Origin: Cardiobacteriaceae bacterium
GTDB lineage: Bacteria; Pseudomonadota; Gammaproteobacteria; Cardiobacteriales; Cardiobacteriaceae
Direction: 5' to 3'
Length of the DNA stretch: 52,820 bases
Assembly (NCBI GenBank): GCA_017484165.1
Contig: JAFUTP010000021.1
Location: 1 to 52,820, forward strand
Shown: in pieces, positions 34,889 through 44,078 of the stretch
Layout: every line of letters begins with the position of its first letter
How positions within the stretch are numbered: the first letter of the stretch is position 1
Translations under genes and position numbers: made by a program
The notes under the pieces: generated by a model
The model's database searches: none
What the model was told of the DNA's origin: nothing
What the model saw: only the letters and a program-made list of their open reading frames with translations

Positions 34889-37096
34889 TTACTGTTGATA
34901 AACCCAAGACAGCACATCGTCTTGCATATAACGGCTGGGCAGGGCAGCGTTATTGTTGCCAATCATCACGACCACGAAAACTCTTCCGCTTTGGGCTTGC
35001 ACATATCCAGCAAAACCGCGAACTTTGTCGATTGTGCCCGTTTTACCGCGAATTTTTCCCTGCATCGCTGTGCCTTTGAAGCGTTTTTTCAGCGTTCCTG
35101 TTTCACCGCAAACAGCAAGAGAATTCCAAAACGGTTCGCGTAATTTTTCCGAGCGATACATATTTATTAGTAGCGAAGAAAAACCTTGCGCGCTAATGCG
35201 AGTTTTGCGTGATAGTCCCGAACCGTTATCAAGAACCGCACCGTCGGTTGCTACCCCAAATGCGGTTAGCGTTTCTAAAACCCCTTTGCGACCTTTTTCC
35301 AAGTTGCCTGGCACATCGTATAAATAAGCACCAAGCGTGAGCATTAGCTGCCGTGTCATTACATTGTTGCTCATCGTGTTCATTTTTTGCACGAGTTCCG
35401 ACATCGGTAGCGATTGCCCCGTGTAAATCAATTCAGCAGAATTTGGCACAACTCCAATTTCTCCGCGACCGTCAAAACTACCGCCTTCGGCATACCACAA
35501 ATCACGGAATAAGTAATACATTTGCTCGACAGCTTCTCCCATTACGACCGAAATATCCGATTTACCGCAATTTGTGCTGTATTTTCCCGTCAGCCGTAAG
35601 ACAGCAAAACCTTTGTCATCGCGGGAAAGTTCGGGAGTGGGATTGAAATTTTCCGAGCATTTACCGCTATTTATCGTCATTTGATTGTCGATTTGCCAGT
35701 TGTTGATTTGCGGAGAAAGCGAGATATTCACGCCTTTTTTGCCTGCTGGGGTGAAAATAATCTTGATAGTGCGGAAATTCACCATAATCGGCGAAGGAAC
35801 GGCGTTGTAAGCCGAATATTGATTACCGTCGAAACCGAAAGTATCTTTTTCGTTTAAATCTAATTTGTAGAGCGAATTGTCAATGATGATATTTCCTGCA
35901 ATATGACGCACACCTTTGCCGCGCAGTTCTTTGATGAAATCGCGTAGGCGTTCTTCTACCAAAAAGGGATCGCCACCGCCTTGAATATATAAATTTCCAT
36001 TGACAATCCCGTCCTTGTCAGGCATCGCATCAACGAAAAAACGAGTCGGATAGCGGTAATCATCACCCATTGCGATTAAACCAGCAGCCGTAGTGAAAAT
36101 TTTGGTAACCGAAGCTGGCGAGCGCAATTTGCCTGCATTGAGCGAGGCTAGTGGTTTATCACGGGAAACTTCCTGAATAATCAGGCTGAAATTTTCTTTA
36201 TTGACTTGGTGTTTAGCGATTAAGTTGGAAATCGCAGCGGGAAGGTTGTCAGCAAAGGCATCCGTCGCTGCCGCTTGCGGAGAATTGTCCTCGAATTGAT
36301 ATTCATTTGTTTGATTATTGCTTTCTTCTGTATTACTTTTCTCTGTATTACTCAACTCAATAATCGTGGTCGGAACTTTCTTGCTTTTGGCTGAATTATT
36401 GCTTTGTGCCGAAGTGTTGGCTTGATAGGGATTGCTGTTTTCTAATTCTTCTTTCTCGTTGAAATTGCTATCCGCCGAATTGCCGTAATAAATATCGGGT
36501 TCGTCGAAGCTTATTGAGGGAAAATCTAAATTGACATTCGGCATTGGGGAAATTTTCGGCGGAGCGTTTTCCTCTTCCTGATTTTTTTTCACCGCCATTT
36601 CGCCGATTTGCTCTTCTATTGTGAGCGGTTTTTTCTTTTCTTCGGCTTTTTGTTTTTGCTCTTTTGCTTGCTCTTTTTTAGCGTTTTTATCTTTTTTTGT
36701 ATTTTTTTTGTTCTGTTTTGCGTTCTTTTTATCTTCTACCGCCTCGGTATTTTCATCTCCCCCGAGTTTTACTCGCACCGCATCACTGCCAACAATCGAA
36801 TTTTCCGCTTTACCGTCTAACACTCGCACACCGCGGCTGGTTGCAGCCGTGCTGTCATCATCATTATTTTTCTGTGCTTTTTTGTTATCGGTAGATTTAG
36901 CTTTGGAGAATTTTTTGCCATTGCTTTCTTGTTTTTTTTCAGTTGCTGGTTTTTCTGGTTTTAATTCTTCAATGTCGGTATCAGTTGGTTTGCGCAAGAT
37001 GTCCATAAAATCTTGCGCGTTGGCAGTGGCAATAACGATAAAAATAACGGAAAGAGTAAAAAGCAGCGTTTTGTAATAAGTAGGCGCAATTTTCAT
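34889..37096 (-). CDS. dacB: D-alanyl-D-alanine carboxypeptidase/endopeptidase (PBP4, DacB) with long charged N-terminal extension
   Basis: Periplasmic class C penicillin-binding protein (peptidase S13) that trims or cleaves peptidoglycan. The 735-aa protein has a signal peptide (about 1-27) and then ~260 residues that are Lys/Glu/Asn/Ser-rich and low-complexity. The S13 domain follows: SVTK (SxxK) near residue 331, SNN in MNTMSNNVMTRQL near 590, and KTG in RGKTGTIDK near 692. E. coli DacB is ~480 aa, so the extension accounts for the surplus. An intrinsic terminator hairpin lies in its upstream leader. The extension could tether to wall or partners; its role is unknown. Confidence 0.9.
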   Translation of the reverse strand: MKIAPTYYKTLLFTLSVIFIVIATANAQDFMDILRKPTDTDIEELKPEKPATEKKQESNGKKFSKAKSTDNKKAQKNNDDDSTAATSRGVRVLDGKAENSIVGSDAVRVKLGGDENTEAVEDKKNAKQNKKNTKKDKNAKKEQAKEQKQKAEEKKKPLTIEEQIGEMAVKKNQEEENAPPKISPMPNVNLDFPSISFDEPDIYYGNSADSNFNEKEELENSNPYQANTSAQSNNSAKSKKVPTTIIELSNTEKSNTEESNNQTNEYQFEDNSPQAAATDAFADNLPAAISNLIAKHQVNKENFSLIIQEVSRDKPLASLNAGKLRSPASVTKIFTTAAGLIAMGDDYRYPTRFFVDAMPDKDGIVNGNLYIQGGGDPFLVEERLRDFIKELRGKGVRHIAGNIIIDNSLYKLDLNEKDTFGFDGNQYSAYNAVPSPIMVNFRTIKIIFTPAGKKGVNISLSPQINNWQIDNQMTINSGKCSENFNPTPELSRDDKGFAVLRLTGKYSTNCGKSDISVVMGEAVEQMYYLFRDLWYAEGGSFDGRGEIGVVPNSAELIYTGQSLPMSELVQKMNTMSNNVMTRQLMLTLGAYLYDVPGNLEKGRKGVLETLTAFGVATDGAVLDNGSGLSRKTRISAQGFSSLLINMYRSEKLREPFWNSLAVCGETGTLKKRFKGTAMQGKIRGKTGTIDKVRGFAGYVQAQSGRVFVVVMIGNNNAALPSRYMQDDVLSWVYQQ

Positions 37097-37169
37097 TTGT
37101 TGAAGTTCCTATTCGAGATAATTATTTTTTTGTAGTTGCTGTCAATATCGCTTGCAATACATAGTTGCG

Positions 37170-37198
37170 ATAAAAAAGCCGACCTTATTTCAGTCGGC
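37170..37198 (-). terminator. Intrinsic terminator in the dacB leader (attenuator or small-RNA end)
   Basis: GCCGAC (37178-37183) pairs with GTCGGC (37193-37198) and is followed on the minus strand by TTTTTTA. A TATAAT sits at 37220-37225 with no gene between, so a transcript started there would end after ~40 bases unless it reads through to dacB. Confidence 0.6.
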
Positions 37199-37219
37199 AT
37201 ATTTATTTGGAGTGCGGGA

Positions 37220-37225
37220 ATTATA
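37220..37225 (-). promoter_or_regulatory. Candidate -10 (TATAAT) upstream of dacB
   Basis: On the minus strand TATAAT is followed by the C/G-rich TCCCGCAC. The -35 region is poor. It points towards the terminator at 37170-37198 and dacB. Confidence 0.4.
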
Positions 37226-37314
37226 CTTAAATACAAAACTGTATTGAATTCAACTGTAAAAATAATACAAAAATATTACAAAATATAGATAAATAAATAT
37301 TACTCGGAGCCGAA

Positions 37315-37887
37315 ATGACTTTTGAAAATAAACAGGAAAAACCAGAAAAACAATACGACGAACTCGGGCGAGTTATCCGCGCTAACCGTTCCGCTATCAA
37401 ACGCGAGCGGGCAAAAATTAAAGAACTTGCCGCGGAAATCATCAAAATTCCTGAAACTCAATATCAATACCTCAAACTAAATCACGAACAAACCGCCGCT
37501 TTTCGTGAAGCAAAACGGCTCAAAGGAAATGCTTTTGCACGGCATTTGTCATACTTAACACGACTAATCGAAGACAATTTCACAGAGCTTGCAAAAAATG
37601 TCGCGGATATTGAACGGCTTTCCCAGCAAGCAGCGGATAAGAAAAAATTCTTAATAAATCAAAGAGTTAGCGCATTACTCAAAGACGAAAAACAAGCAAT
37701 TTGCGATTTGCTGCACAGCTATCCCGATGCCGATATCCAAAAAATTCGCCAATATTTACGGGCAATCCGTAAATTTGAACAAAAACTAGTCGAGGCGGAA
37801 GAAGATAAAAATAAAGATAAAGATAAAAATTGCCGTGAAAAAATTCTCTTGCAGCAATATTTACAAGATATTACGGAACTTGAATAA
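37315..37887 (+). CDS. darP: Ribosome maturation protein DarP (YjgA family)
   Basis: The 190-aa protein resembles YjgA/DarP, which associates with late 50S precursors. The typical pattern is present: ALxxLGxxI-like start (SAIKRERAKIKELAAEIIKI), the LxLNHEQTAAFREAKRLKG segment near residue 60, then ARHLSYLTRLI near 85, and YPDADIQKIRQYLRAIRKF near 140. The C-terminal tail is charged. CGGAG precedes the ATG. It is divergent from dacB and has its own terminator. Confidence 0.85.
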   Translation: MTFENKQEKPEKQYDELGRVIRANRSAIKRERAKIKELAAEIIKIPETQYQYLKLNHEQTAAFREAKRLKGNAFARHLSYLTRLIEDNFTELAKNVADIERLSQQAADKKKFLINQRVSALLKDEKQAICDLLHSYPDADIQKIRQYLRAIRKFEQKLVEAEEDKNKDKDKNCREKILLQQYLQDITELE

Positions 37888-37905
37888 TCAATTGCGGTGA
37901 ATAAT

Positions 37906-37941
37906 AAAAAAGCCAAAACAAGGAAAGTTTTGGCTTTTTTA
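37906..37941 (+). terminator. Terminator after darP
   Basis: AAAAGCCAAAAC pairs with GTTTTGGCTTTT around a 7-base loop. T residues follow. Confidence 0.85.
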
Positions 37942-38023
37942 CTCGTCATCTTGAGCGCAGCGAAGGAATTGCCAACAAAGATTTTTCGCCTACGGCTCAA
38001 AATGACGAATTTTTAGATATGCC
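37938..38023 (-). mobile_element. MITE family A, copy 7 (one end missing)
   Basis: Core and right end only (CTCGTCATCTTGAGCGCAGCG ... AATTTTTAGATATGCC, here split by the core). It lies between convergent darP and ahpF. Confidence 0.75.
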
Positions 38024-38043
38024 ATCTTGTAATAACGCTGAAT

Positions 38044-39612
38044 TTATGAACGAACTAAATAATTAAAAGCTGACAACGCCGCTTTTGCACCTTCTCCCAT
38101 CGCCACCACAATTTGCTTATATGGAACAGTCGTGCAATCACCAGCGGCAAAAATTCCCGCAGTTGAAGTTTCACAGCGTTCGTTAATGAGAATTTCACCG
38201 TATTCATTGCGTTTGACGCTATTTTTCAAGAAGTCGGTATTAGGTGCTAAACCGATTTGCACGAAAATTCCTGATAAATCAATGGCAATTTCTTCGTTGT
38301 TGTCGCGTTTTCTATAAGCCAAACCAGAGACGCGACCGTTTGCCGCTAGCACTTCTTGCACGGCAACCGAAGTTAAAACCTCAACATTAGAGCGTTCATA
38401 AAGCGCATCAATCAAAACTTGGTCAGCGTTCAATGTTTCGGCAAATTCAAAAACTACAACTTTTTCGCAAATTCCCGCTAAATCAATTGCTGCCTCAATT
38501 CCCGAATTGCCACCGCCGATAACCGCAACTTTTTTATCCTTAAAAAACGGTCCATCACAATGCGGACAGAAGGCAACACCGCGCCCGATATGCTCCTTCT
38601 CACCTGGAACACCGAGTTCGCGCCATTTTGCACCAGTTGCCAAAATCAGCGTGCGAGTTTCAATCATCTCGCCTGTTTGCAAAACGACCTGATGATGCTT
38701 TCTATCGCCTTCGGCAGGACTAATCGATTTAACAGCAACGCCTTCGCGCAGCACAATCGAAGCATTCACAGCAATATGCTGACGCAAATTAAGCGCAAGT
38801 TGCTCGCCAGTTGTTTTAAGCGTGCCGATGAGATTTTCGATTTCGAGCGTATCTTTAACTTGTCCGCCCAAGCGTTGCGCAATAACCGTAACTTTTAAGC
38901 CTTTTCTTGCCGCATAAACCGCTGCTGCCGTGCCCGCAGGACCTCCGCCAATAACCAGCACATCTTGCAGTGGAATATCACTGCTCACCACATCTTTTTT
39001 GCTTGCGGGATAGCGTTCGAGTAGTTTTGCCAAAAGCTGTGAGGGCTCAATTCGACCGTCAGCAAAACGGGTTCTATTTAAGAAAACCGACGGCACACCT
39101 TGCACATTGCGAGCTTCAATTTCATCGCGGAAAAGCGCACCGTCAATGGTTTCGACTGTAATCAGGGGATTGAGTTGCGCAAATTGATTGAGCGTTTGCA
39201 CTACTTCGGGACAGTTGGTGCAAGAAAGAGATACAAAAATTTCAAAATGCAGTTCTTCTTTGCAATTTAAGTTCTGCACCGCTTTTTGCACATTGGCATC
39301 TAGATTTAGTGCAATACCAGAGAGCTGCATAATCGCCAAAATCAGGGAAGTAAATTCATGCCCCGACGGTATTCCTGAAAACTCAATGCCGCTAACCTTG
39401 CTTTCGCATTCCAGCGCAAAGGAAACTCCTGACCGACCGCCAAAATCTCGTTCTTGGATTGAAATTAAATTGCTGGCGCTGGCTAAATCTTCTAAAAATT
39501 CTTTTAATTCTTCTTTTTTGTGATGCTCTCCTGGTTGGAGCACTAAAACGATAGGTTTGATTAAGCGTTGGAAATAGGTTTTTAATTGGAGAAGTAGTGG
39601 TTCGTCGAGCAT
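38044..39612 (-). CDS. ahpF: Alkyl hydroperoxide reductase subunit F
   Basis: Flavoprotein that passes electrons from NADH to AhpC for peroxide removal. The 522-aa protein has two N-terminal thioredoxin-like folds with SCTNCPEVV (CxxC, near residue 130), FAD binding VLVIGGGPAGTAAAVYAA near 217, the redox-active CPHCDGPFF near 345, a second nucleotide site VIGGGNSGIEAAIDL near 360, and GIFAAGDCTTVPYKQ near 485. AAGGAG precedes the ATG. It is downstream of ahpC with a terminator-like hairpin between, which may set the ratio of the two proteins. Confidence 0.96.
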   Translation of the reverse strand: MLDEPLLLQLKTYFQRLIKPIVLVLQPGEHHKKEELKEFLEDLASASNLISIQERDFGGRSGVSFALECESKVSGIEFSGIPSGHEFTSLILAIMQLSGIALNLDANVQKAVQNLNCKEELHFEIFVSLSCTNCPEVVQTLNQFAQLNPLITVETIDGALFRDEIEARNVQGVPSVFLNRTRFADGRIEPSQLLAKLLERYPASKKDVVSSDIPLQDVLVIGGGPAGTAAAVYAARKGLKVTVIAQRLGGQVKDTLEIENLIGTLKTTGEQLALNLRQHIAVNASIVLREGVAVKSISPAEGDRKHHQVVLQTGEMIETRTLILATGAKWRELGVPGEKEHIGRGVAFCPHCDGPFFKDKKVAVIGGGNSGIEAAIDLAGICEKVVVFEFAETLNADQVLIDALYERSNVEVLTSVAVQEVLAANGRVSGLAYRKRDNNEEIAIDLSGIFVQIGLAPNTDFLKNSVKRNEYGEILINERCETSTAGIFAAGDCTTVPYKQIVVAMGEGAKAALSAFNYLVRS

Positions 39613-39738
39613 ACAAAACTCCTTATTCCGATGTAGCGTCTAAATTTTTGTTGTTGCGAGAGCAAAATTTTCTGCGATATTTTCCAAGAATTTCGCGCCT
39701 TTAAGCGTTAAAAACACATTTTTGAATAAATAAATTTC

Positions 39739-39768
39739 AAAAAAAGCCCCGCAAAAACGGGGCAAACT
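39739..39768 (-). terminator. Hairpin terminator between ahpC and ahpF
   Basis: GCCCCG (39746-39751) pairs with CGGGGC (39758-39763), and a T run follows on the minus strand. It lies 17 bases past the ahpC stop, so read-through would be needed for ahpF. Confidence 0.75.
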
Positions 39769-39785
39769 TTCTAACAAACAAAGAA

Positions 39786-40349
39786 CTAAATTTTTCCGAC
39801 TAAATCCAAGCTTGGTTTTAATGTTTTTTCGCCTTCTTCCCAAGCGGCAGGACAGACTTCGCCGTCGTGTTCCGCAACATATTTTGCTGCTTTCAAATTA
39901 CGCAACAATGCTTTTGCGTCGCGACCGATGCTGTTATCGTGAATTTCTGCAACTTTAATTACGCCTTCTGGATTGATGATGAAAGAACCGCGCAAAGCCA
40001 AACCTTCTTCTTCAATCATTACATCAAATCCGCGGGCTAGAACACCAGTTGGGTCGCCAACCATTGGATATTCGATTTTGCTAATAGCAGGAGATGTGTC
40101 GTGCCAAGCTTTGTGCGTGAAGTGTGTATCGCAAGATACGGCATAAACTTCTGCATTCAGTGCTTGGAATTCTGCGTAATGTTTGGCTAAATCTTCTAAT
40201 TCAGTAGGGCAAACAAAGGTGAAATCCGCTGGATAGAAAACAACTACTGACCACTTGCCACGAAAATTTGCATCGGTAATCGTGCGAAATGCACCTTTTT
40301 GAAAAACTTCAGCTTTGAATTCAGGAACTTGACGATTGATAATTGACAT
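39786..40349 (-). CDS. ahpC: Alkyl hydroperoxide reductase subunit C (peroxiredoxin)
   Basis: Typical 2-Cys peroxiredoxin that reduces peroxides in the cytoplasm. It is 187 aa, the length of E. coli AhpC. The peroxidatic Cys lies in DFTFVCPTELEDL near residue 47 and the resolving Cys in DGEVCPAAWEEGEKTL near 166. The start at 40349 (MSIINRQVPE) is fixed by GAGAGGTATTT upstream. It is transcribed with, or just before, ahpF. Confidence 0.97.
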   Translation of the reverse strand: MSIINRQVPEFKAEVFQKGAFRTITDANFRGKWSVVVFYPADFTFVCPTELEDLAKHYAEFQALNAEVYAVSCDTHFTHKAWHDTSPAISKIEYPMVGDPTGVLARGFDVMIEEEGLALRGSFIINPEGVIKVAEIHDNSIGRDAKALLRNLKAAKYVAEHDGEVCPAAWEEGEKTLKPSLDLVGKI

Positions 40350-40523
40350 AAATACCTCTCGATTGATTGAAAAAAATAAATATATCTGATGCAATGATTG
40401 ATTGCATAAAACTATTATAGAGATTTTTTCCCGTTTGTTAAGCGTTTTTTACAAATTTCTGCGAAATAAAGAAAATTTTTTCTGACATTGCGGACGGTAT
40501 TTTTCGTTTCCGTTATGGCTCTT

Positions 40524-40643
40524 GGGCGTGTCTAAAAATTCGTCATTTTGAGCCGTAGGCGAAAAATCTCTATCGGCAGATCCTTCGCTGTGCTCAGGAT
40601 GACGAGAATAAAAATAGAACTAACCATAAATTTAGATGTGCCC
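40524..40643 (+). mobile_element. MITE family A, copy 8
   Basis: A full-length 120-bp copy, flanked by TCTT on both sides (40520-40523 and 40644-40647). It lies between divergent ahpC and the ydiJ-like gene. Confidence 0.88.
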
Positions 40644-40706
40644 TCTTAAAATCCGCCTTTTATCTTTTTATGTTTCATCAAAAGACTTGACAAATTCAAA
40701 ATCACA

Positions 40707-43634
40707 ATGAGTGCAAATTTAATCCACGAGTTTTTCCGCGCCTTAAAAAAAGAAAAATTTAGCGGTGAATACTCCAATCAAGACGCGCAATTAACCGTTT
40801 ATTCCACTGACAATTCAATTTATCAACGCCGACCACAGGCGGTAGTTTTTCCGCGCAATACGGCGGATATTTGCACGGTGATGCGAGTTTTATCTTGGGA
40901 AAAATTTCGAGCTTTACATTTGACCGCACGCGGCGGTGGCACGGGCACAAACGGGCAATCTTTAACCGACGGAATAATTCTGGATTTGTCGCGGTTTATG
41001 AATCAAATTCTGGAAATTGATGTCCGAAATCGCCGTGCGCGTGTGCAATGTGGTGTGGTGAAAGACCAACTCAATGCTGCGCTCAAACCGCACGGATTAT
41101 TTTTTGCTCCTGAACTTTCAACCTCCAACCGCGCCACCATTGGCGGAATGATTAACACCGATGCAAGCGGGCAGGGGAGTTTGCGTTACGGCAAAACACA
41201 CGACCATATTTTGGGATTAGAAGCGGTTTTATTAGGCGGTGAGATTTTTTCTGCCCGTTCTACGGCACTGGTGGAACGCGGTAAATATCAGGAAGAAATG
41301 CCAGAGAAAGTCAAAAAAATCTGCGACGGATTGCATCAAATTGCCGCTGAAAACGCAGAACTTATTGCGGCAAGTTTTCCGAAATTAACTCGAACGCTTA
41401 CGGGGTATGACTTACCAAATCTCATTAAAAACAATCAATTCAATCCCTGTGCGGTGCTTTGCGGTGCGGAAGGAACTCTCGCGGTTATTGCCGAAGCAGA
41501 ACTGAATTTATTACCGATACCGAAATACCGTGCGCTGGTCAATATCGGTTATACCAATTTCCAAAATGCCTTGGAAGACGCTCGCACCTTGCTTGCACAA
41601 AATCCACTTTCAATTGAAACGGTGGATTCCAAAGTTTTGGGGCTAGCACAAGGCGATTTTGTTTGGGAAAGCGTGAAAGATTTTTTTCCTGCTGCGGCAA
41701 GTGGCAAAAATCCCGCTGGAATCAATATCGTGGAATTTACCGCGCCAAGCTATGAGGAACTCAAAGAGCTGGTAAATCGGGCAGTAAATTTTGTCCGAGG
41801 AGACAGAAGTATTCGCCGTTTAACTTTGACGATTGCGAAGACGGAGGCTGAAATTAACGCGGTTTATGCGATGCGCAAGCGTTCCGTCGGATTGCTCGGA
41901 AATATTGCAGGAGAAAAACGCCCGCAGCCTTTTGTGGAAGATACCGCTGTGCCGCCTGAAAATCTTGCGGCATATATCCGTGAATTCCGCGCCCTGCTTG
42001 ATAAAAATAATCTTGATTACGGTATGTTCGGGCATGTCGATGCGGGAGTTTTGCATGTTCGTCCGCTGATTGACCCGAAAGCGGAAAACTCTCGCGAATT
42101 GTTCAAAAAGATTTCTGATGAAGTGGTCGCTCTGACATATAAATATGGTGGTGTGCTTTGGGGAGAACACGGTAAGGGACTGCGTTCGGAGTATGCACCG
42201 AAATTTTTCGGCAACTGTTGGCGGCTAGTGCAAAGAGTGAAATATCTCTTCGACCCAGAAAACCGCCTCAATCCTGGAAAAATCGCGACACCGTCCGATG
42301 AATTTGCGCTGACCAAAGTTGATGAAGTTGCTTTACGCGGTGATTTTGACCGTCAAATTCCAGCGGAAATATGGCAGCAGGGCGGTAATGCAATGCACTG
42401 TAACGGCAACGGTTCTTGCTTTAACTATTCATTGACCGATGCGATGTGTCCGTCTTGGAAGGTTACTCGCGACCGCGTGCATTCACCGAAAGGGCGGGCG
42501 ATGCTTTTCAAAGAATGGCGGTTTAGGCAAGCGCAAAATCGTTTAAGCGAAGAGTTTGAGCGCGAGGTTTATGCAGCGATGCGCGGTTGTTTGGCTTGTA
42601 AATCCTGCGCAGGACAATGCCCCGTAAAAGTTGATGTGCCAGAACTGCGCGCAATATTTTTAGAGGAATATCACCGTAAATATTTCCGCTCGATGCGGGA
42701 TTATTTAATCGGCAATTTGGAATATGCCTTACCGCTACTTGCCAAAATCGCGCCGTTTTACAACTATTTGTTAGGGAAAAAAATCGTGCAAATGCTCTTG
42801 AAAAAGACGGTAAAACTCGAACGGATACCGCTATTTTCCGAGCAAGCACAGGCAAAACTATCCGATTACGGAGCAGAGCTTCTGCCAAAACATTGCGATT
42901 TTGCCGCGCTTTCCCGTGAATACTCTCCACACAATGCCGTTCTGGTCGTGCAAGATGCTTTTACTCGTTATTTCGATAGCGATGTTTTCCGCGATTTTCT
43001 GCTGTTATTTCAGCGTCTGGGAGTGAAAGTCTTTGTGCTACCTTATTTTCCGAACGGTAAGCCCTTGCAAATTCACGGGTTTAATAAGCGATTTGAACGC
43101 TTGAAAGATAAAAATCGTCATAGCTTGATTGAGGCAGCTTTGTCGGGAATACCGCTGGTGGGATTAGATCCTGCGATGACTATGGTTTTTCGGCAGGAAT
43201 ATCGCAAAAATTCAAGTTTTAATTTGCCGATTTTGTTGCCGCAGGAGTGGTTGAACGGATATTTAACGGTGAAGGGAAAAGATATTTATATCCGTAAAAA
43301 AATAACGAAAAAAAAATACTTTTTAGCCGCACACTGCACCGAAAAAACGCAAATTCCATCTGCGGGCAAAGATTGGCAAAAAGTCTTCGAATTTTTCGGC
43401 TTAAAACTGCAAATTGCTCCTCTCGGCTGCTGCGGAATGGCAGGAACTTACGGTCATGAAAGCGAAAATCAGGAAACTTCAAAACGCTTATTTGAATTGT
43501 CATGGCGGGAGAAAATTGACAATCCTGAAATTGAACTGCTCGCGACTGGCTATTCCTGCCGTTGTCAAGTTAAAAGTTGTGCGGATAAGAAAATTCTGCA
43601 TCCCGTGCAGGTCTTGTTGGAGAGTTTTAGCTAG
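40707..43634 (+). CDS. FAD-linked oxidase / Fe-S dehydrogenase, YdiJ-like
   Basis: A 975-aa fusion of a FAD-binding oxidase (GlcD-type, about residues 1-490) with a 4Fe-4S and CCG-domain part (about 540-975). The FAD motif is near residue 70-90 (ARGGGTGTNGQSL), and GGMINTDASGQGSLRYGKT lies near 145. The cluster motif CLACKSCAGQCPVKVDVP lies near 630. C-terminal CCG-type cysteines occur at GCCGMAGTYGHE near 912 and SCRCQVK near 952. E. coli YdiJ is the closest known type and oxidises D-2-hydroxyglutarate; the exact substrate here is inferred. No strong ribosome site. The stop is TAG. Confidence 0.85.
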   Translation: MSANLIHEFFRALKKEKFSGEYSNQDAQLTVYSTDNSIYQRRPQAVVFPRNTADICTVMRVLSWEKFRALHLTARGGGTGTNGQSLTDGIILDLSRFMNQILEIDVRNRRARVQCGVVKDQLNAALKPHGLFFAPELSTSNRATIGGMINTDASGQGSLRYGKTHDHILGLEAVLLGGEIFSARSTALVERGKYQEEMPEKVKKICDGLHQIAAENAELIAASFPKLTRTLTGYDLPNLIKNNQFNPCAVLCGAEGTLAVIAEAELNLLPIPKYRALVNIGYTNFQNALEDARTLLAQNPLSIETVDSKVLGLAQGDFVWESVKDFFPAAASGKNPAGINIVEFTAPSYEELKELVNRAVNFVRGDRSIRRLTLTIAKTEAEINAVYAMRKRSVGLLGNIAGEKRPQPFVEDTAVPPENLAAYIREFRALLDKNNLDYGMFGHVDAGVLHVRPLIDPKAENSRELFKKISDEVVALTYKYGGVLWGEHGKGLRSEYAPKFFGNCWRLVQRVKYLFDPENRLNPGKIATPSDEFALTKVDEVALRGDFDRQIPAEIWQQGGNAMHCNGNGSCFNYSLTDAMCPSWKVTRDRVHSPKGRAMLFKEWRFRQAQNRLSEEFEREVYAAMRGCLACKSCAGQCPVKVDVPELRAIFLEEYHRKYFRSMRDYLIGNLEYALPLLAKIAPFYNYLLGKKIVQMLLKKTVKLERIPLFSEQAQAKLSDYGAELLPKHCDFAALSREYSPHNAVLVVQDAFTRYFDSDVFRDFLLLFQRLGVKVFVLPYFPNGKPLQIHGFNKRFERLKDKNRHSLIEAALSGIPLVGLDPAMTMVFRQEYRKNSSFNLPILLPQEWLNGYLTVKGKDIYIRKKITKKKYFLAAHCTEKTQIPSAGKDWQKVFEFFGLKLQIAPLGCCGMAGTYGHESENQETSKRLFELSWREKIDNPEIELLATGYSCRCQVKSCADKKILHPVQVLLESFS

Positions 43635-43732
43635 CAGAAAACTTGCTAGAATGCCGCGCTTTTTAACGCTGGAAATAAAGAGTTTTGCGACTTTATTTTC
43701 GGTTTTTTCCATTTAATTTAAGGAACATAGCA

Positions 43733-43999
43733 ATGCTTAATAAAGACAACAAAGAAGAAATTATCAAAAAATATCAAAGAGCTCCTGGTGATACAGGTTC
43801 AACCGAAGTCCAAGTAGCACTTCTCACCGCCAGAATTCTCGATTTACAACCACATTTCGAAGCAAATAAAAAAGATCATCACTCACGCCGCGGATTGCTC
43901 AAAATGGTTAGCCGCCGTCGTCGTCTTCTCGAATACTTAAAACGCACAAATTACGACAATTACCGCAAGCTCATTGCTGATTTAGGTTTGCGTCGCTAA
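43733..43999 (+). CDS. rpsO: 30S ribosomal protein S15
   Basis: An 88-aa small-subunit protein with the expected [17 protein letters not shown] and [21 protein letters not shown] segments. The start at 43733 is chosen because TTAAGGAA stands just upstream; the frame back to 43685 adds 16 unsupported residues. It is followed by pnp, the standard rpsO-pnp pair. Confidence 0.96.
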   Translation: MLNKDNKEEIIKKYQRAPGDTGSTEVQVALLTARILDLQPHFEANKKDHHSRRGLLKMVSRRRRLLEYLKRTNYDNYRKLIADLGLRR

Positions 44000-44021
44000 T
44001 TTTTCTAAATCTTCATATTCG

Positions 44022-44043
44022 GGCTTGTCCAATCGGATGAGCC
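44022..44043 (+). promoter_or_regulatory. Stem-loop between rpsO and pnp
   Basis: GGCTTGTCC (44022-44030) pairs with GGATGAGCC (44035-44043), nine pairs including G-T wobbles, with loop AATC. In E. coli the rpsO-pnp gap holds an RNase III-cleaved hairpin that lets PNPase autoregulate. This one may do the same or act as an rpsO terminator. Confidence 0.4.
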
Positions 44044-44078
44044 TTCTTGCATATCAATAATTTCTAAAAGGTATCAGC

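Noticed and set aside
36608-37076. Plus-strand hydrophobic open frames opposite dacB
   Set aside because: They are the antisense of the Lys/Glu-rich extension, which reads as Phe/Leu/Ser-rich on the other strand; no start signals or homology.
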